In this document: piece after piece, positions 1 through 12,145 of the stretch
Layout of the letters: each line of letters opens with the position of its first letter
Position numbering within the stretch: position 1 is the first letter of the stretch
Assembly: GCA_026874595.1 (NCBI GenBank)
Contig: CM049320.1
Coordinates: forward strand, 7,007,464-7,071,463
Source of the DNA: Sipunculus nudus
Taxonomy: Eukaryota; Annelida; Sipuncula; Golfingiida; Sipunculidae
Direction: 5' to 3'
DNA: 64,000 nucleotides
Notes under the pieces: generated by a model
Database searches by the model: none
Told to the model about the DNA's origin: nothing
Seen by the model: the letters and a program-made list of their open reading frames with translations, nothing else
Program-made: the position numbers and the translations under genes

Positions 1-3000
1 AGCATTCATAAGAAAGGCGCCATGAAATTAATCGTCTCTCACTGGTTGGTTTCCCTTGGTTACAGCGTGTGGCTTCTTGATCTGGATACAGTTTAATCAT
101 CCACGCGTTGGTATCGTCCTTATTCGAGCAACTATACAGTCTAAAAAGTACCTTAAACGCTCAGTGGAAAAAAAGACAAAAAGACCCGAACGGATAGGAT
201 CAAAATGTATTGATTAAACAGTTGAAAACATCTTTTTCCCAACAGGATTTCAAATATACGTGAAACAGGTGAACATCTACAGTAACATATAATATCAGCG
301 AGTCTGTCATTTTCCATAAAAACTGGAGTTTCTGGTTTCGCATGAAACGTTATAAAGTTTACATATATGATAATTGTATACAAAATTTTGGGTCTGATGA
401 ACGCAGTGCCCCGAATACCGCGTTTACTGTTTCCGCTTTACTTAATAGAACATTGATACTTCCGATGATGCATTGTGGAAGCACAGGTACCCATGTGTGT
501 CCATTGGACCAGGTGGCTGATTTTATAAAATGGGACATCGCAGACGAAAATCGGTATCGCGAACACGATTTTCTTACAGTCTACGTGTGCCTGCGTCTGT
601 GCGTGCGTCCGTCAGAGTGCCATAGGTGGTCTTGACCAATAAACTGAGCTTGACGAAACCAAATGTAGAGAGTCAAAAAAGTTATTCATGTCAGAAAACT
701 TATCAGTTCGGCCAACTGCTGATGAGCTAAGAAACTTTGTGAGAGCATTTGAAAGATTTTCAGTGATTAAGTTCCATATTTCAAGATAGCTCCTGTAATA
801 TTAAACAGGTTTATATTTTACTTACCACTGACTTTATTGTGGGATTCGAAAAATAGTGTATGCTAGTATTCATAGAAATTACTTCTTGACCAGGTTTATT
901 GTGCTTATATTTATGTGTTTGATTTCATGAAGAGAATATGTTTATGAATAATTAATCAAAATATTTTATAATATATCAAAACAAGAACGTACGTTTTCCT
1001 TGATCCAAAACGTTAACAAGGAACAGCAGCTAAATGTCGAAGTAAGTGAGGTGCAGTAATCGTAGCTGCAGGGAACTGGAAGGTGATAATTTTTCCTTGT
1101 TTTAGTTGAGGCATCCGCATCCATTTATTTAAATGCCAGACAGGGTGGTAGACAGGGTGGTAGCACACTGTTCCTTCCATTTTAACCCGAAGTCACCCAG
1201 GCCCAGTGTCTACCGCGCCTGTGGGTCATGGGCGAGAAATTATTTTCATCATTAGGTTGTAACAACAAAATACCTCAAAAGCTGCATTCGTTAGTGATGG
1301 AAATCTACGAGGTGTGATGGTTGGTGCATCTGTGCGTAATGTGCTGTCCGTACAGTGAATCAAGGTAAAATGAAATATTGCAAATTATTCGCCCCCTGCT
1401 CTTCGTATAGAGGCATAAGTTAATTATATTCCTTAATACCACTATAAGGAGAACTATAACGTCACTGCAGACCAGTAGGCAACACCATGATAATTGATTG
1501 AGATAAACCCAACTGAACCTAATTGCCATTGGATGTAATAGAGTTTGCAAGTCGTAATTAAAATGCAAATATATCACATGGGACTGGTCACTTGTGCACT
1601 CATACGGATTAACATTTGACTCAAAGCCGATATTTGCTAAAACGTGCTAAGCCTTGACCTGTAAGGACGTAGATAATCGTTAGTGCCACTAAATTATGAT
1701 ATGTAAAAGAAACCCATAATTCCATGCCTTGATAGATGTAACACTTTCTGGAGTTTCTGTGCAGTTTTACACACTTGACGCCCAGAAACCACAAATTAGT
1801 TATATTATTTGCCGACAGATGGCAGTAACTGTACTAGGTATTGCAATATTTACAGAGCAAATCTCCCTTGATTCTTCAGCGACAGCAAGACTTGTTTGAC
1901 TAGGTATTTGTTATTGACCTGTCTTCAGTTTTCACAATAGACTTTTACAGGAAACAGAGTTTTTTTCCTGAACTTCTTGAAGGAACGAAGGCGCAGTGAC
2001 CCGGTTTTCGGTTTAGTATGAGGACTCAGGGACAGCCAACATGTACAAGTGGTATGTCATGTTAAACTAAGATCACAGTATTTTGTATTCTTATATCTGA
2101 CACTTTTTTGTAGCTGAGGTATCATCGATATTTTTGTCCATTGGAATGTCTCCAATTATCAAACAGCTTTATTCAGGCTCTCACCCAGCAGAGAGCAATG
2201 ACGCGAATGAAGAGAGTAGGGGGTCCCGTGTTGGTTCAGAGTCCAGTTCATCTGTTTCAGGCAAATGTTCGAAATGTTTAGTGTGGACTATGGGGGGCGG
2301 TGTCGGGCATGATGCCTTCCCTCAAATATGCCTCAAATTAGCCCGGTCATTCAGCCTCTGTCATTCAGCCTCTGTCATTCAGCCTCAGCCTCTAGGGTCC
2401 GAATGCCTGTGTGTGTGTGTGGTGAGGGGGGGGGGGGGTAAACACTGATTCGGCACTACCCCAAACGGGAATTTTATGCAAATAATTAGGCGATCTATGC
2501 AGATCTATGCCTTAATTTACATCAGCTCGATGATTGTAACCTCAAGGATTCATATGACATCATCCAAGAATATATATCCTCCTAAGCCTTCCCAGTATGC
2601 CTTGCAAGGCTTAGGAAGCCATGGAGTTTATAATTGTTTGATTTTCTGGAGACTAAGCGCCAAAAGTTTCATACATACTGAATCAAGTTACAGTTTATAG
2701 CCCTACTGAGTCAACACAACTATGTTATATGTGTAATATATAAGGGATGTTGCCTATCCCGAAGCTGAACGCCGAGTATTGTGGTCTAATCCACTTTGTT
2801 CAGATCTTACCAAACTTTTGAGGGTAAACTCTCCACCTTAGGATCTTAGAGCCAAAAAAAATGAAATGTTTTCTTCTTGCATTACAGGCCTGTAGCTTGC
2901 CTCAAATATGACCCTCATCGCAGGTTCCCTGGTCGAAGAGGCATGTCGGTGCAGCGGCGAGTTATAATTCGTCCTTCCTGTTAGCAGCGGCGAGTTATAT

Positions 3001-6000
3001 TTCGTCCTTCCTGTTAGCAGCGCTGACTCATCTGGGTGCCCGCAGATTGTTCATGCTGAGGACAAAAACTCAAATAATTCAAAGCGTGAACAGTATGATG
3101 GCGGTGATTTTTGGCCAGTCCATTTGGATTTTTTTTTATTTGAGTTTCACACTAAAGGTGATTAATGAGTGATTAGTATCACGATGAGAATTGTGGTTGA
3201 CTGTGGTTTTGTTGATACTGTGTTTTCTCCAGGCGTGACTGAAATAGACCTTGCGGCGACACGTGGTGTTCCGGACGCAGACTTAGTTACATGGGACCGC
3301 ACGTCTCCAGGACTCTCTATATATGTGTTTTATCCATCCTCCTTGTTGCCCTGGAACATATGGATGCCCACTGTGATTTGACCTGACTTCTGCGCTCTGG
3401 TAAGGTTAAAATGCTCGGACCTTGGGATACTTCTGATTCTTGTGGCAGTGACTAATAGAGCTGGCACTAATTAAGGTACAGTTGCGGCTGCCTGTACAGC
3501 GTGGCAGCGACAAAGTCGCAGTACTGAACACATTTAATCTATAATTGTATTTATATAAAATATAATTATATGATTACGTTTTTATTTAAAATATATTATA
3601 GACGGGCACAATGGATATCAAACGCCAATGGATTTAGGGAGGTATAGCCTCAAAGCTTATGGAAATTGCTAGTTTCAGGACATTAATTATTGACTGACTG
3701 GAAGATTATTACGTAGAACGCCAATTGTCTCGTCGAACCTGGGCAATGTACATATAGTTAAGATTAAATTAGTCTTCTAGAGATTTTTAATTACGCTGGA
3801 CAACAAACTGAGAAATCTGATACCGGGATATTTTTTTAAATGGCCTTCCGCAGATGTTCCATTGAATCCTCAGCTATGATCGTAGCATTCCTGTACATGT
3901 TCCGATGACTTTGATTGCGTTGCGTCGTATGTTGATTGAACATGGAATTAATCCTTTATCCTTAATTAAGGTTAACAAATTTGTAGGGAATTGGGTATCA
4001 GAATTTATACATAACTCTCGCATACAAAAGTACAGAGAAGAAATCGACTCCAGGCGCAAAAACCGGTGCTGTTTCTTTTTGTGTTTGTTTTTAATGTAAC
4101 ATTTATTAGTCTACCATCTACCAGATGTTTTAGTTCGAAAAAGAGGGGTCACTAACTCTGCCCTATTTCAGAAACTCTGGATGAACAAGAAATCGTGTGT
4201 GATGGCGGGATGCACATATAAACGGAGACAGGTGAAGGACTCACAGACAAGAGCCGCATGACGTGCATCCGAGTATTCGAGTCAGAGTAATTCTAACCGA
4301 TTGCTCGATTCCCAAATCATGACTATAGAATACCCATCCAGGCCGGCATTTTGAGATATTTAAGCAGTAATATAATTAGATTTAAATTTGTAAATCTGAA
4401 AATCTAAATTTTTTTATTACCACATTGTTAAAAATATCAACACATTTAAAGGCGTTGAAATTCCCACTTTCTCGCACCTGAAATGCTCCCTGGCAGATTT
4501 CATTCATGGCAAGAGCCAGGGGCTGCCGGAAGTTTGCGTCGCCGCCAGCCAAGATAATAAAGATCATGCCGAGCCGAATTTATCAGGAGGCGCCGCCGAT
4601 ATGTCATTAAGCCGACTCGAGCCGATGTTTGTGCAGGTTAGTTTGGCTTGAGAATAGGATTTAATGCAAAAAGATAAATCTTTTACGATAAAAAATGCCC
4701 GAAACATATACTGATAAATAAAAATTTAGTTCTGTTAATTGATTTTGATGCCAGCTGATGAAGAACAACATTTGTAAAAATGTTCAGGTTTTGTGTTTTT
4801 TTTTTCTTGTCGCTGAAAGGAAACGGTGTGATTGTTTAAGAAAGTGTTGGGTTATATAAGCAGAGGGATAAACTATACTCAGTACTCAATCACAAACTAG
4901 TTTTATGTAAAATTGATGCAATGTGTCACACATGATGTAATTTACTTGTTTAAATTAAACGAGCACTTTGTAACATCGTAAAATGAATAGGCTTTAAGGT
5001 CAGTTTAAGCCAACCGACACTTTTCAAGACGAGTCGAGCCACGAAACACGGCTTACAACTTGGGCGAGTTGTTTTGAAGTATACCAGATGACCTGGTTTC
5101 TTCAACCATGGGTTTTTTTTACGGATTTAATGTTGTTGTCGCTCATGAACTAATGTCGCTCATGTTGCGTCAACTGTGCCGTCGTCCGTGTCTAATCCCA
5201 TGCTAGTCTCGATCAAGACTGAAGTGCTAGGCTACTTCAGTCTTGGAAAAAGCATTCATTTTTCGTGGTGCAAAAAAAAACGCGTCCCGCAAAATAATTT
5301 TGCGCGACCTAAATTTCCGATGAAAAAGTGACAACTGGGTATAAATGATACATCATTTTCCTTCTATGGGTATTTTTTTAACAAGTTTAGGTAGAAAATA
5401 ATACTTGCCACGGTATCTGAAACGCTTTACAGTCTAATTTTATAACCCAGAATTGGCTTCCCAGATCTCGATCTATCTGTTCGCCATTATCCTGGCAAGT
5501 CGTTTTCCTATTGGCCAGGGTCTCACAACAAGCTGCCTCATTTTAATGGATATGTTGACAACATACGCACGTGTTTCCAAAAACGCGGGAGTTTTCCAGA
5601 TAACAAACAAAGGTCAGATCATTGCCGTAAATCGTGAATTAAGCGATCTAACTGATAACAGCTTGTTAGAGCCCGAAAAACAGTTCATTGAAAACTTACC
5701 ATGATAAAAATTAAACATATTTAAGATAAACACGCACATTTAGGCCGAAGCTGATTATGGGCTACGCGCACGCCGCCTTGTGTGAAAATGCCGTACCGAT
5801 TAATTATATGCAAGCATGGTCAGAAGGCCGCACGAAGGTTTGAAAGCTGTCAGTCGACAAACGGATAATAATACAGTGAGTTAAGGAAGAATTAAGTCAA
5901 GTAAACAACTTTTTTGTCTGAAACCGTTGAAATAAACATCCTTAAACCATTTGTGAACATAATTAATGTACATTGTCAGTTATTTGACGTGTTTTTCTGT

Positions 6001-6857
6001 TATTATCGTTCGAGGGGGCTTGCTCCCTATTCCATGCAACAAGTTTCCATGACGTTAATGTAATTCAACGTCAGGTTCCATGACAAATCCCGTGCGAGAC
6101 ACTAATCTTTCTGCTGGAGTCGACGCTGGCCATGCTCTTGTTATTCGCCCCTCCCACAAACATAAAAACTCTCCGGTCATTCTCCAGCCCTCAGCGAATT
6201 CTCAGAATTTTGAAAAGTCCCTCCTGCTACGCATGTACCGGAAGTTCGATCTTTCAGGATTGGAAGGAAATCATGTCGTTCGTTTGTTTTTGTGAGAATG
6301 CAAGCCGATTAGACGTAGTTGCAACGTGTCTATAAACACATCTGTAGTGTCATCAGGAAAATAAGGTACTGTTCTTTGTGTCAAACATGGATTTTTGTTC
6401 TGTTTTGCGGAAAATCAGTGAAAATAAAGCAGTTGAAACAGGCGCGCCCGACTCTTGGCCAGGTAAAGTTAGGTACCTTGTTCATTATATGTATACAGAG
6501 ACCGGCGTTCTATAAGAAATACGTTATTAATGACTTAAATTTACATGTGATATGTGACAGGTGCCTGTAGTCACAGCAGAGGGGGTAATACCGTGACGAC
6601 GAAGCAGAGCAGACCACCATCATAGGAGGACCTGAGCCTTTCAGAAAATCTGCAGGTGAAGCTATTTTTTTTATCTCTCATTTCAGTTTATAGATCCCGA
6701 ACTAAATAGCGACATGTGCTGACACCTAGTGACACCTCTCATTTGAATGTTTAAGCACACATTGAGTACATATACCAATACAATGTGAAGAAAGCCATGT
6801 AATAAAATGAAATTATCATCTTAATAAACTAACGCTTGCATTTGTTTTCTGAAATGT
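1..6857. other. Intergenic region, no recognised gene
   Basis: No open frame here resembles a known protein and none is flanked by a convincing set of splice sites. The longest frames are under 105 codons and of odd composition. Small structures seen: a 14-bp unit repeated about three times at 2349-2392, a 33-bp unit duplicated in tandem at 2953-3018, a short GT/poly(G) tract near 2410-2440, and a perfect 11-bp-stem hairpin at 5215-5244. Exons of the kind found for NAA38 could be missed here. Confidence 0.5.
2953..3018. repeat. 33-bp tandem duplication
   Basis: Two copies of a 33-bp unit beginning AGCGGCGAGTTATA lie head to tail and differ at a single base (A/T). This looks like a recent local slippage or duplication event. 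No function is inferred. Confidence 0.8.
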
Positions 6858-6859
6858 CA

Positions 6860-6911
<52 letters not shown>
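6858..6911. repeat. (TA)n microsatellite
   Basis: An almost uninterrupted TA dinucleotide tract of about 54 bp, followed by imperfect TA-rich sequence up to about 6940. Confidence 0.9.
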
Positions 6912-6914
<3 letters not shown>

Positions 6915-6948
6915 GTATATATATAATTGTTCATATATAATGATACAT

Positions 6949-7034
6949 AATAATAAAAATAATAAAATAATAATAATAATAATAATAATTATTATTATTA
7001 TTTTTTATACATTATTATTATAATTATTATTTAT

Positions 7035-7105
<71 letters not shown>
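6949..7105. repeat. (AAT)n/(ATT)n palindromic microsatellite
   Basis: AAT trinucleotides run into ATT trinucleotides, so the two halves are reverse complements and the tract could fold back on itself. It is interrupted by a short T-rich spacer near 7000. Confidence 0.9.
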
Positions 7106-7106
<1 letters not shown>

Positions 7107-8466
7107 CTAAAAATGATAGTATAAAGGCTTGCCCACACCGTATATAAAACTAGGCATTAATATAATAAAACGCTGATAATTCATGTGACAGCATATCATC
7201 AGATCAAAAATAATTCTGCATTTATCAGCTGATTATTATCCAACCGAACTTTATTAACTATTTCATATCTTTTTTCTCTCGTACCAAACAGACAGACGAT
7301 CTTAAGGAATATATATACATGTATATATATTTATATATATATATTTGGAACAATGAGTTATTTTAGTATTCGTATAGATTTATAAAAATTGGCCAAACCA
7401 TGCACCCCTCTGAGTAAACCCCCCCCCCCCTTTAAGATAAATTAAGGTCGCTGATAACACGGGCTAATAAAAAAATAACACACGCAGCATACATAATATT
7501 TATGCATTAATATGAAACGATTTTGCACCTGCGCAAAAAGCACAAACACTCATGTATTTATAAATGACTGCTCATGCAGGACAGATATTGTGTTTGCATA
7601 AGGTAGGCCCACTCTTGTCGCAGATGTTAGCGACAGAACACCATTGTTATTGTACGTCGCTGTTTTCATTATGAATGGCGCATGGTTTTGGCCGTCAGAC
7701 ACAACTGATCTACACGCACAGGAGCATCTAACACTGGCAACGGCAGTTAATGCGTATAGCGTGATTTACACACACATGGAAGTGTCATCCTGGAAGAGGA
7801 CACACCCAGAGGTAAATTAATGGCAACCTTAAGTTTCCATACCATCTTTAACCTATATAATAATTACACCTGGTTCTGTCCTGTATAGCTAGTCGCGCCC
7901 TTGTGGTCACTGGACCGGATCGGCGATCCATGCGCACTAGGCCTATGTGTACACGGTGGCAACATATATTTACAGGTAAGAAATAAAAAATCTCTTGGTA
8001 ATTGAGATGTGGCAATGTTACCTCATGTTTCATTATTGAATCGGCAAAATACCAATGTTTATTCACCATGAAACCAACTGAAATCCCGCTGGGTTAAACG
8101 TGTCTCGATATGCCATATTATATCTCTATATTACTCAAGAGGCCTAATTCTATTTTCTTCTCGGTAATTGTATAAATCCTATCTATCGTCCTCGGCTCGT
8201 TTACTTCCCATAAATATACATTTTATCTCTTACAGAGTCATAACACTCTGCCAACTGAGGACGCCTCATAACGAAATGTCACACTAAATACATGAACGCA
8301 TTACCGACATTGAAAATGGTGAATTAATATCAATATATTCTACATAATGAATTTATGATAATTAATAACTGAGGTAAACCACAGGAGGACAAACCTATCC
8401 ATATATGTGTATACGTATGTGTGTGCGTGTGCGTAATGTATTAGCAAGATCATGGACGTTTCAGTA

Positions 8467-8467
<1 letters not shown>
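7106..8467. other. Intergenic region, no recognised gene
   Basis: AT-rich sequence with a C-run near 7420 and short TA tracts near 7310-7345. No open frame over 75 codons and no recognisable protein or RNA gene is seen. Confidence 0.5.
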
Positions 8468-8508
<41 letters not shown>

Positions 8509-8565
8509 TGAAAAGGTGTAGTTTCTTCCCATGGGTTTTATCAAGTCTTAAAATCATTTATCCAT

Positions 8566-8628
<63 letters not shown>

Positions 8629-8646
8629 CTGACAAATTATCAGGGG

Positions 8647-8702
<56 letters not shown>
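8468..8702. repeat. Cluster of three (TA)n microsatellites
   Basis: Three long TA tracts at about 8468-8505, 8569-8622 and 8649-8702 are separated by short unique spacers. Their Tyr-Ile open frames are repeat artefacts. Confidence 0.9.
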
Positions 8703-8704
<2 letters not shown>

Positions 8705-9123
8705 AGATTTGTGAAGATTGTACATGGAGTCAAAATATATAACTATGAAGTTCAGCGGGTGTGCTAATATAGGTTTCATTGCTGCAATATTTATTTGTTG
8801 GCCATGCATAACGTAAAATTTATGCCGACGTCACTGATGGCATTAAGTAAACAATGCTCTTATACTGTATCATGCAAAAGTTTTTCCTTATGATATATGA
8901 TACTATTCCATATACAACCCTTATTTTGGTACTCATATAACCTCTGTCAGCACAACAAATGCATTGTCTGAAGCATAAGTATATACAAGCCTATCTGTCC
9001 ATGTGGATATGCCCTTGGCAAAGAAATCGCCGCTTAAGTACACCTTAACCCTGTAAATATACCGAGAGAGAAAGACAGCGCAGAGGGAGACAGACAGACA
9101 GGTAGACAGAAAGAGATAAGGTT

Positions 9124-9146
9124 GGGGGGGGGGGGGGGGGGGGGGG
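9124..9146. repeat. Poly(G) tract, 23 bp
   Basis: An uninterrupted run of 23 G. It is the longest homopolymer noticed in the window and could form a G-quadruplex. Its true length is likely uncertain because such runs are hard to sequence. Confidence 0.85.
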
Positions 9147-9449
9147 AGGCGACCAAGGACAGCGATGAGGAAGTACAATATGGTTCGCTGGACAAAGTTA
9201 CAATGTAGGCCTACACTCCCAGGGCCCGTGTTATATATTATGCAGGTCATGAATAGCTGCGACTGTGCCAAACTCTATAATGACTGAGGATCGCAGATAA
9301 TTCACACGAAGACACCAAATTAACCCACGATAAATGACAGCACCTAAAATGATTAAGGTAACATTTCATAACTAAGTACGATTCAATGATATATAGCTAG
9401 TAGCCTGGCTGATTTACTGATTAATATACTCTGCATGTTGTACCGTGGG

Positions 9450-9471
9450 CACACACACACACACACACCCT

Positions 9472-9506
<35 letters not shown>
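9450..9506. repeat. (CA)n microsatellite with short (TA)n tail
   Basis: CA dinucleotide repeat with one interruption (CCCT) that passes into a short TA run at 9496-9506. Confidence 0.9.
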
Positions 9507-12145
9507 TGACAGAGACAGAGAGGCAGACAGACGGACAGACATATAACCTTTGCCTACTAATATAATATTTGAAGTGATATCACACCAACAGAGAATGAAG
9601 AATATATGAAGAAGCAAGGCGCTTCTTAAAAGAGGGGTATCTGATTTTTTTAGGGCATCCATTATTTATTTAAATTAATTTGTCATAAAATCTGATAGTG
9701 ATCTCATTTCTACGAATAGGCCCATTCTGCGTCCGTTTCTAGTTCCAGTCCATTCCCATTTCCAATATCGCTATTTGAACCAAGAACTATCGATCCAGGT
9801 ATAAACGGCCATCTTTTGCTCAAGTATCCGGTGTACCCTGTTCCGTTTGCTCTAACACAAAGCGACCGTGACTGTTTACAGCAAACAAACGGGACCACAC
9901 TGAACGGGGGTTTCGCGCCGAAAACAACTGGGGCAGTTTTTAGGGAGATAATTATACTTGTAAGTTGTCGCCTGGAGGGAACGAGCTCTTCGATCGGCTC
10001 TTATCAGTGTACACTTACAGGGCTTCAGTCGCAAACAGAAGTCTAAAACTTGACCTGTCGGGGTCAGGAGGTCATTGGGTCAAGTATTCTGCCCTGGAAA
10101 GGAAGGGCAGAGGTACACAGTAATCGTAGCGGGGAGGATACCAGTTAACGATTAAAGGATTTACGTGTGCCGCGATGATTACACAGAATGGCCGAGCTAG
10201 TTGCAAACACCCAGGAGTTAATTGTAAAACAGTTAATGATTGGCATAAATATATACCTGTTATATCGTTATAACTCTAACACGGAAGTGTGCCTCTTAGG
10301 CATTAAGCGCTGTTCGTTCCTTGTAAGGTTTTCAACAATGCGGTTTTCCCAGTTATGTAATACGTAAACACACACCAACTCGGCCCGATCCGTAATGAAG
10401 TCGGCAGGGAAGTGTACAGACACCTTGAACGTAATATAATATTCATCGTGGCCTATTCACTGCTGTTGGTTTCTAAATGTGGGCGCCACATCGCTACATC
10501 TAACTTGCAACCGTCCAGGCTGACAGGCACAAGGGCCAGGTAACCATACCACATTAACTATGCAGGTATTATTATTTGTGTACTTTATCGCGCCGCAGTA
10601 TGTACTGGTTCATCTATAACGACCGTATCCCGCGCGCTACCATGTAATATTTAGCTGTTACCAAGGTAGCGGCCGACTTGATTTTTGGTTCTCGGTACAG
10701 GGAGTATGGTAAATAGAAAACACAAATCATGGCTTGGGTTATGTGCACTTTTAAAATACGACACGTGTGTAGACAGGTATTAACTTGAATGTAGCTAAGG
10801 ACAAGCGCGCATTGGACAGTACAGTAATGTGTCTCAAACCACGTAGCCTATCGCCCATGTAGATGGATAACATGTAAATACCTGTCAATATATAACAAGT
10901 TATAGATTTCCAGATCAGGGTGCGCACTATATCTGGTAGCCTTAAGAACAGCCGTGCTACACGTGTAATTCACCTGATACCAGAGAAACAGGATCAACCA
11001 TATACATAATATACAGAGATCGATCGATCATGGGTGAATATACGGACATCCACTAAAACAGAAAGCGGGAAACCGCAACCACCCTATCCGCGATGACGCC
11101 TTGCATAGGTATATTTTAGACCTATATATTGATCGCACCTTCACTAAAATAGTCGCACATATATATAGACCACGATGTTTGCACGCTAAGCTAGCACAAT
11201 TAACATTGCCACCTTGGATTATAAGCCTGCATACTGAACGTGGTTGTCAGAAACGTAGACGACTCAATACAGGTATGTTCAGGACAAGTGATACGCCTGA
11301 AAGATAGTGATAGAGGACTTTGTTTGAGAGGTATTATTGATTATACAGCTTATTCAAATGAATTTACTAATACAAATGTCAAATCTGTATATGACCATAT
11401 GTACCTTGATCCTTGATTTATACGGGATATAGATGAATGCTGAAGAGAGAAAATGTTACCTGATAAATCAAATTTTCATTTAACTACTATCATTATAAAC
11501 CTGCCCTTTGTCGTTATACATGTCTTCACATATCAAGTTAAGTACACAAACGATATAACTTGTACAGCCAGACAAAACCAACTTCACATATAGGCTTTTG
11601 AGCATCGTTAAAGCGCTAGGGGGGGGGGGGGGGGGTTTCCCCTTCCACAAGGTATGGACATTTTGAAAAATTACAACATAAAATATTAATTTTCAGTGTA
11701 GTATTTTCTTCATTTTTCCACTTTTAATCAAATGCCGTACCACACAACAAATTACCAAATATTGAATTAACAGAATCATGCATGTCAAACAGACAAATTT
11801 AATATATACCCTGATATAGTCTGAATTCTACAAAGTTAAATAAAACCTCAGATCACGTGATTATTTTTTTTAATTAAACTCAAAACCATGTATATATAGG
11901 CGTGCATGCATGCCACGAAGAATGAAACATATACATAGATCAAAGAATGTACCATTTTCAAACTTACATGAAGTAATTATCAAATCAATATAAACATGGA
12001 CGATTTACAGAACACCGCACCTGACTTGAAGCATATATTATTCGCATCGAGCAATACCCAGTACTCTTATATTCGAAAGCTTCACTAAAAGGTTATCAAT
12101 TTAAATACTAAGCATACAAATATATTACCAATCGTCCTAACAAAA
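9507..12145. other. Intergenic region upstream of the GT92 gene
   Basis: Mostly non-repetitive sequence. A cluster of nuclear-receptor half-sites lies at 10051-10082 and a 17-G run at 11619-11635. The untranslated first exon of the GT92 gene could lie here or closer, because a splice acceptor precedes that coding exon, but no promoter can be assigned. Confidence 0.4.
10051..10082. promoter_or_regulatory. Cluster of four AGGTCA-like half-sites
   Basis: TGACCT (10051-10056) is followed four bases later by GGGTCA (10061-10066), then AGGTCA (10069-10074) and GGGTCA (10077-10082). The last three are direct repeats spaced by two bases (DR2-DR2), and the first is everted. DR2 sites are bound by several nuclear-receptor dimers. 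That this cluster is functional is inference from spacing alone. Confidence 0.3.

Noticed and set aside
5215-5244. Hairpin with 11-bp stem as terminator or microRNA
   Set aside because: The stem is too short for a microRNA precursor, and bacterial-type terminators do not apply here. It is probably chance or a small relic.
8558-8809. Open frame with Tyr-Ile repeats
   Set aside because: It is a translation of (TA)n microsatellites. The frame at 48752-48958 is the same kind of artefact.
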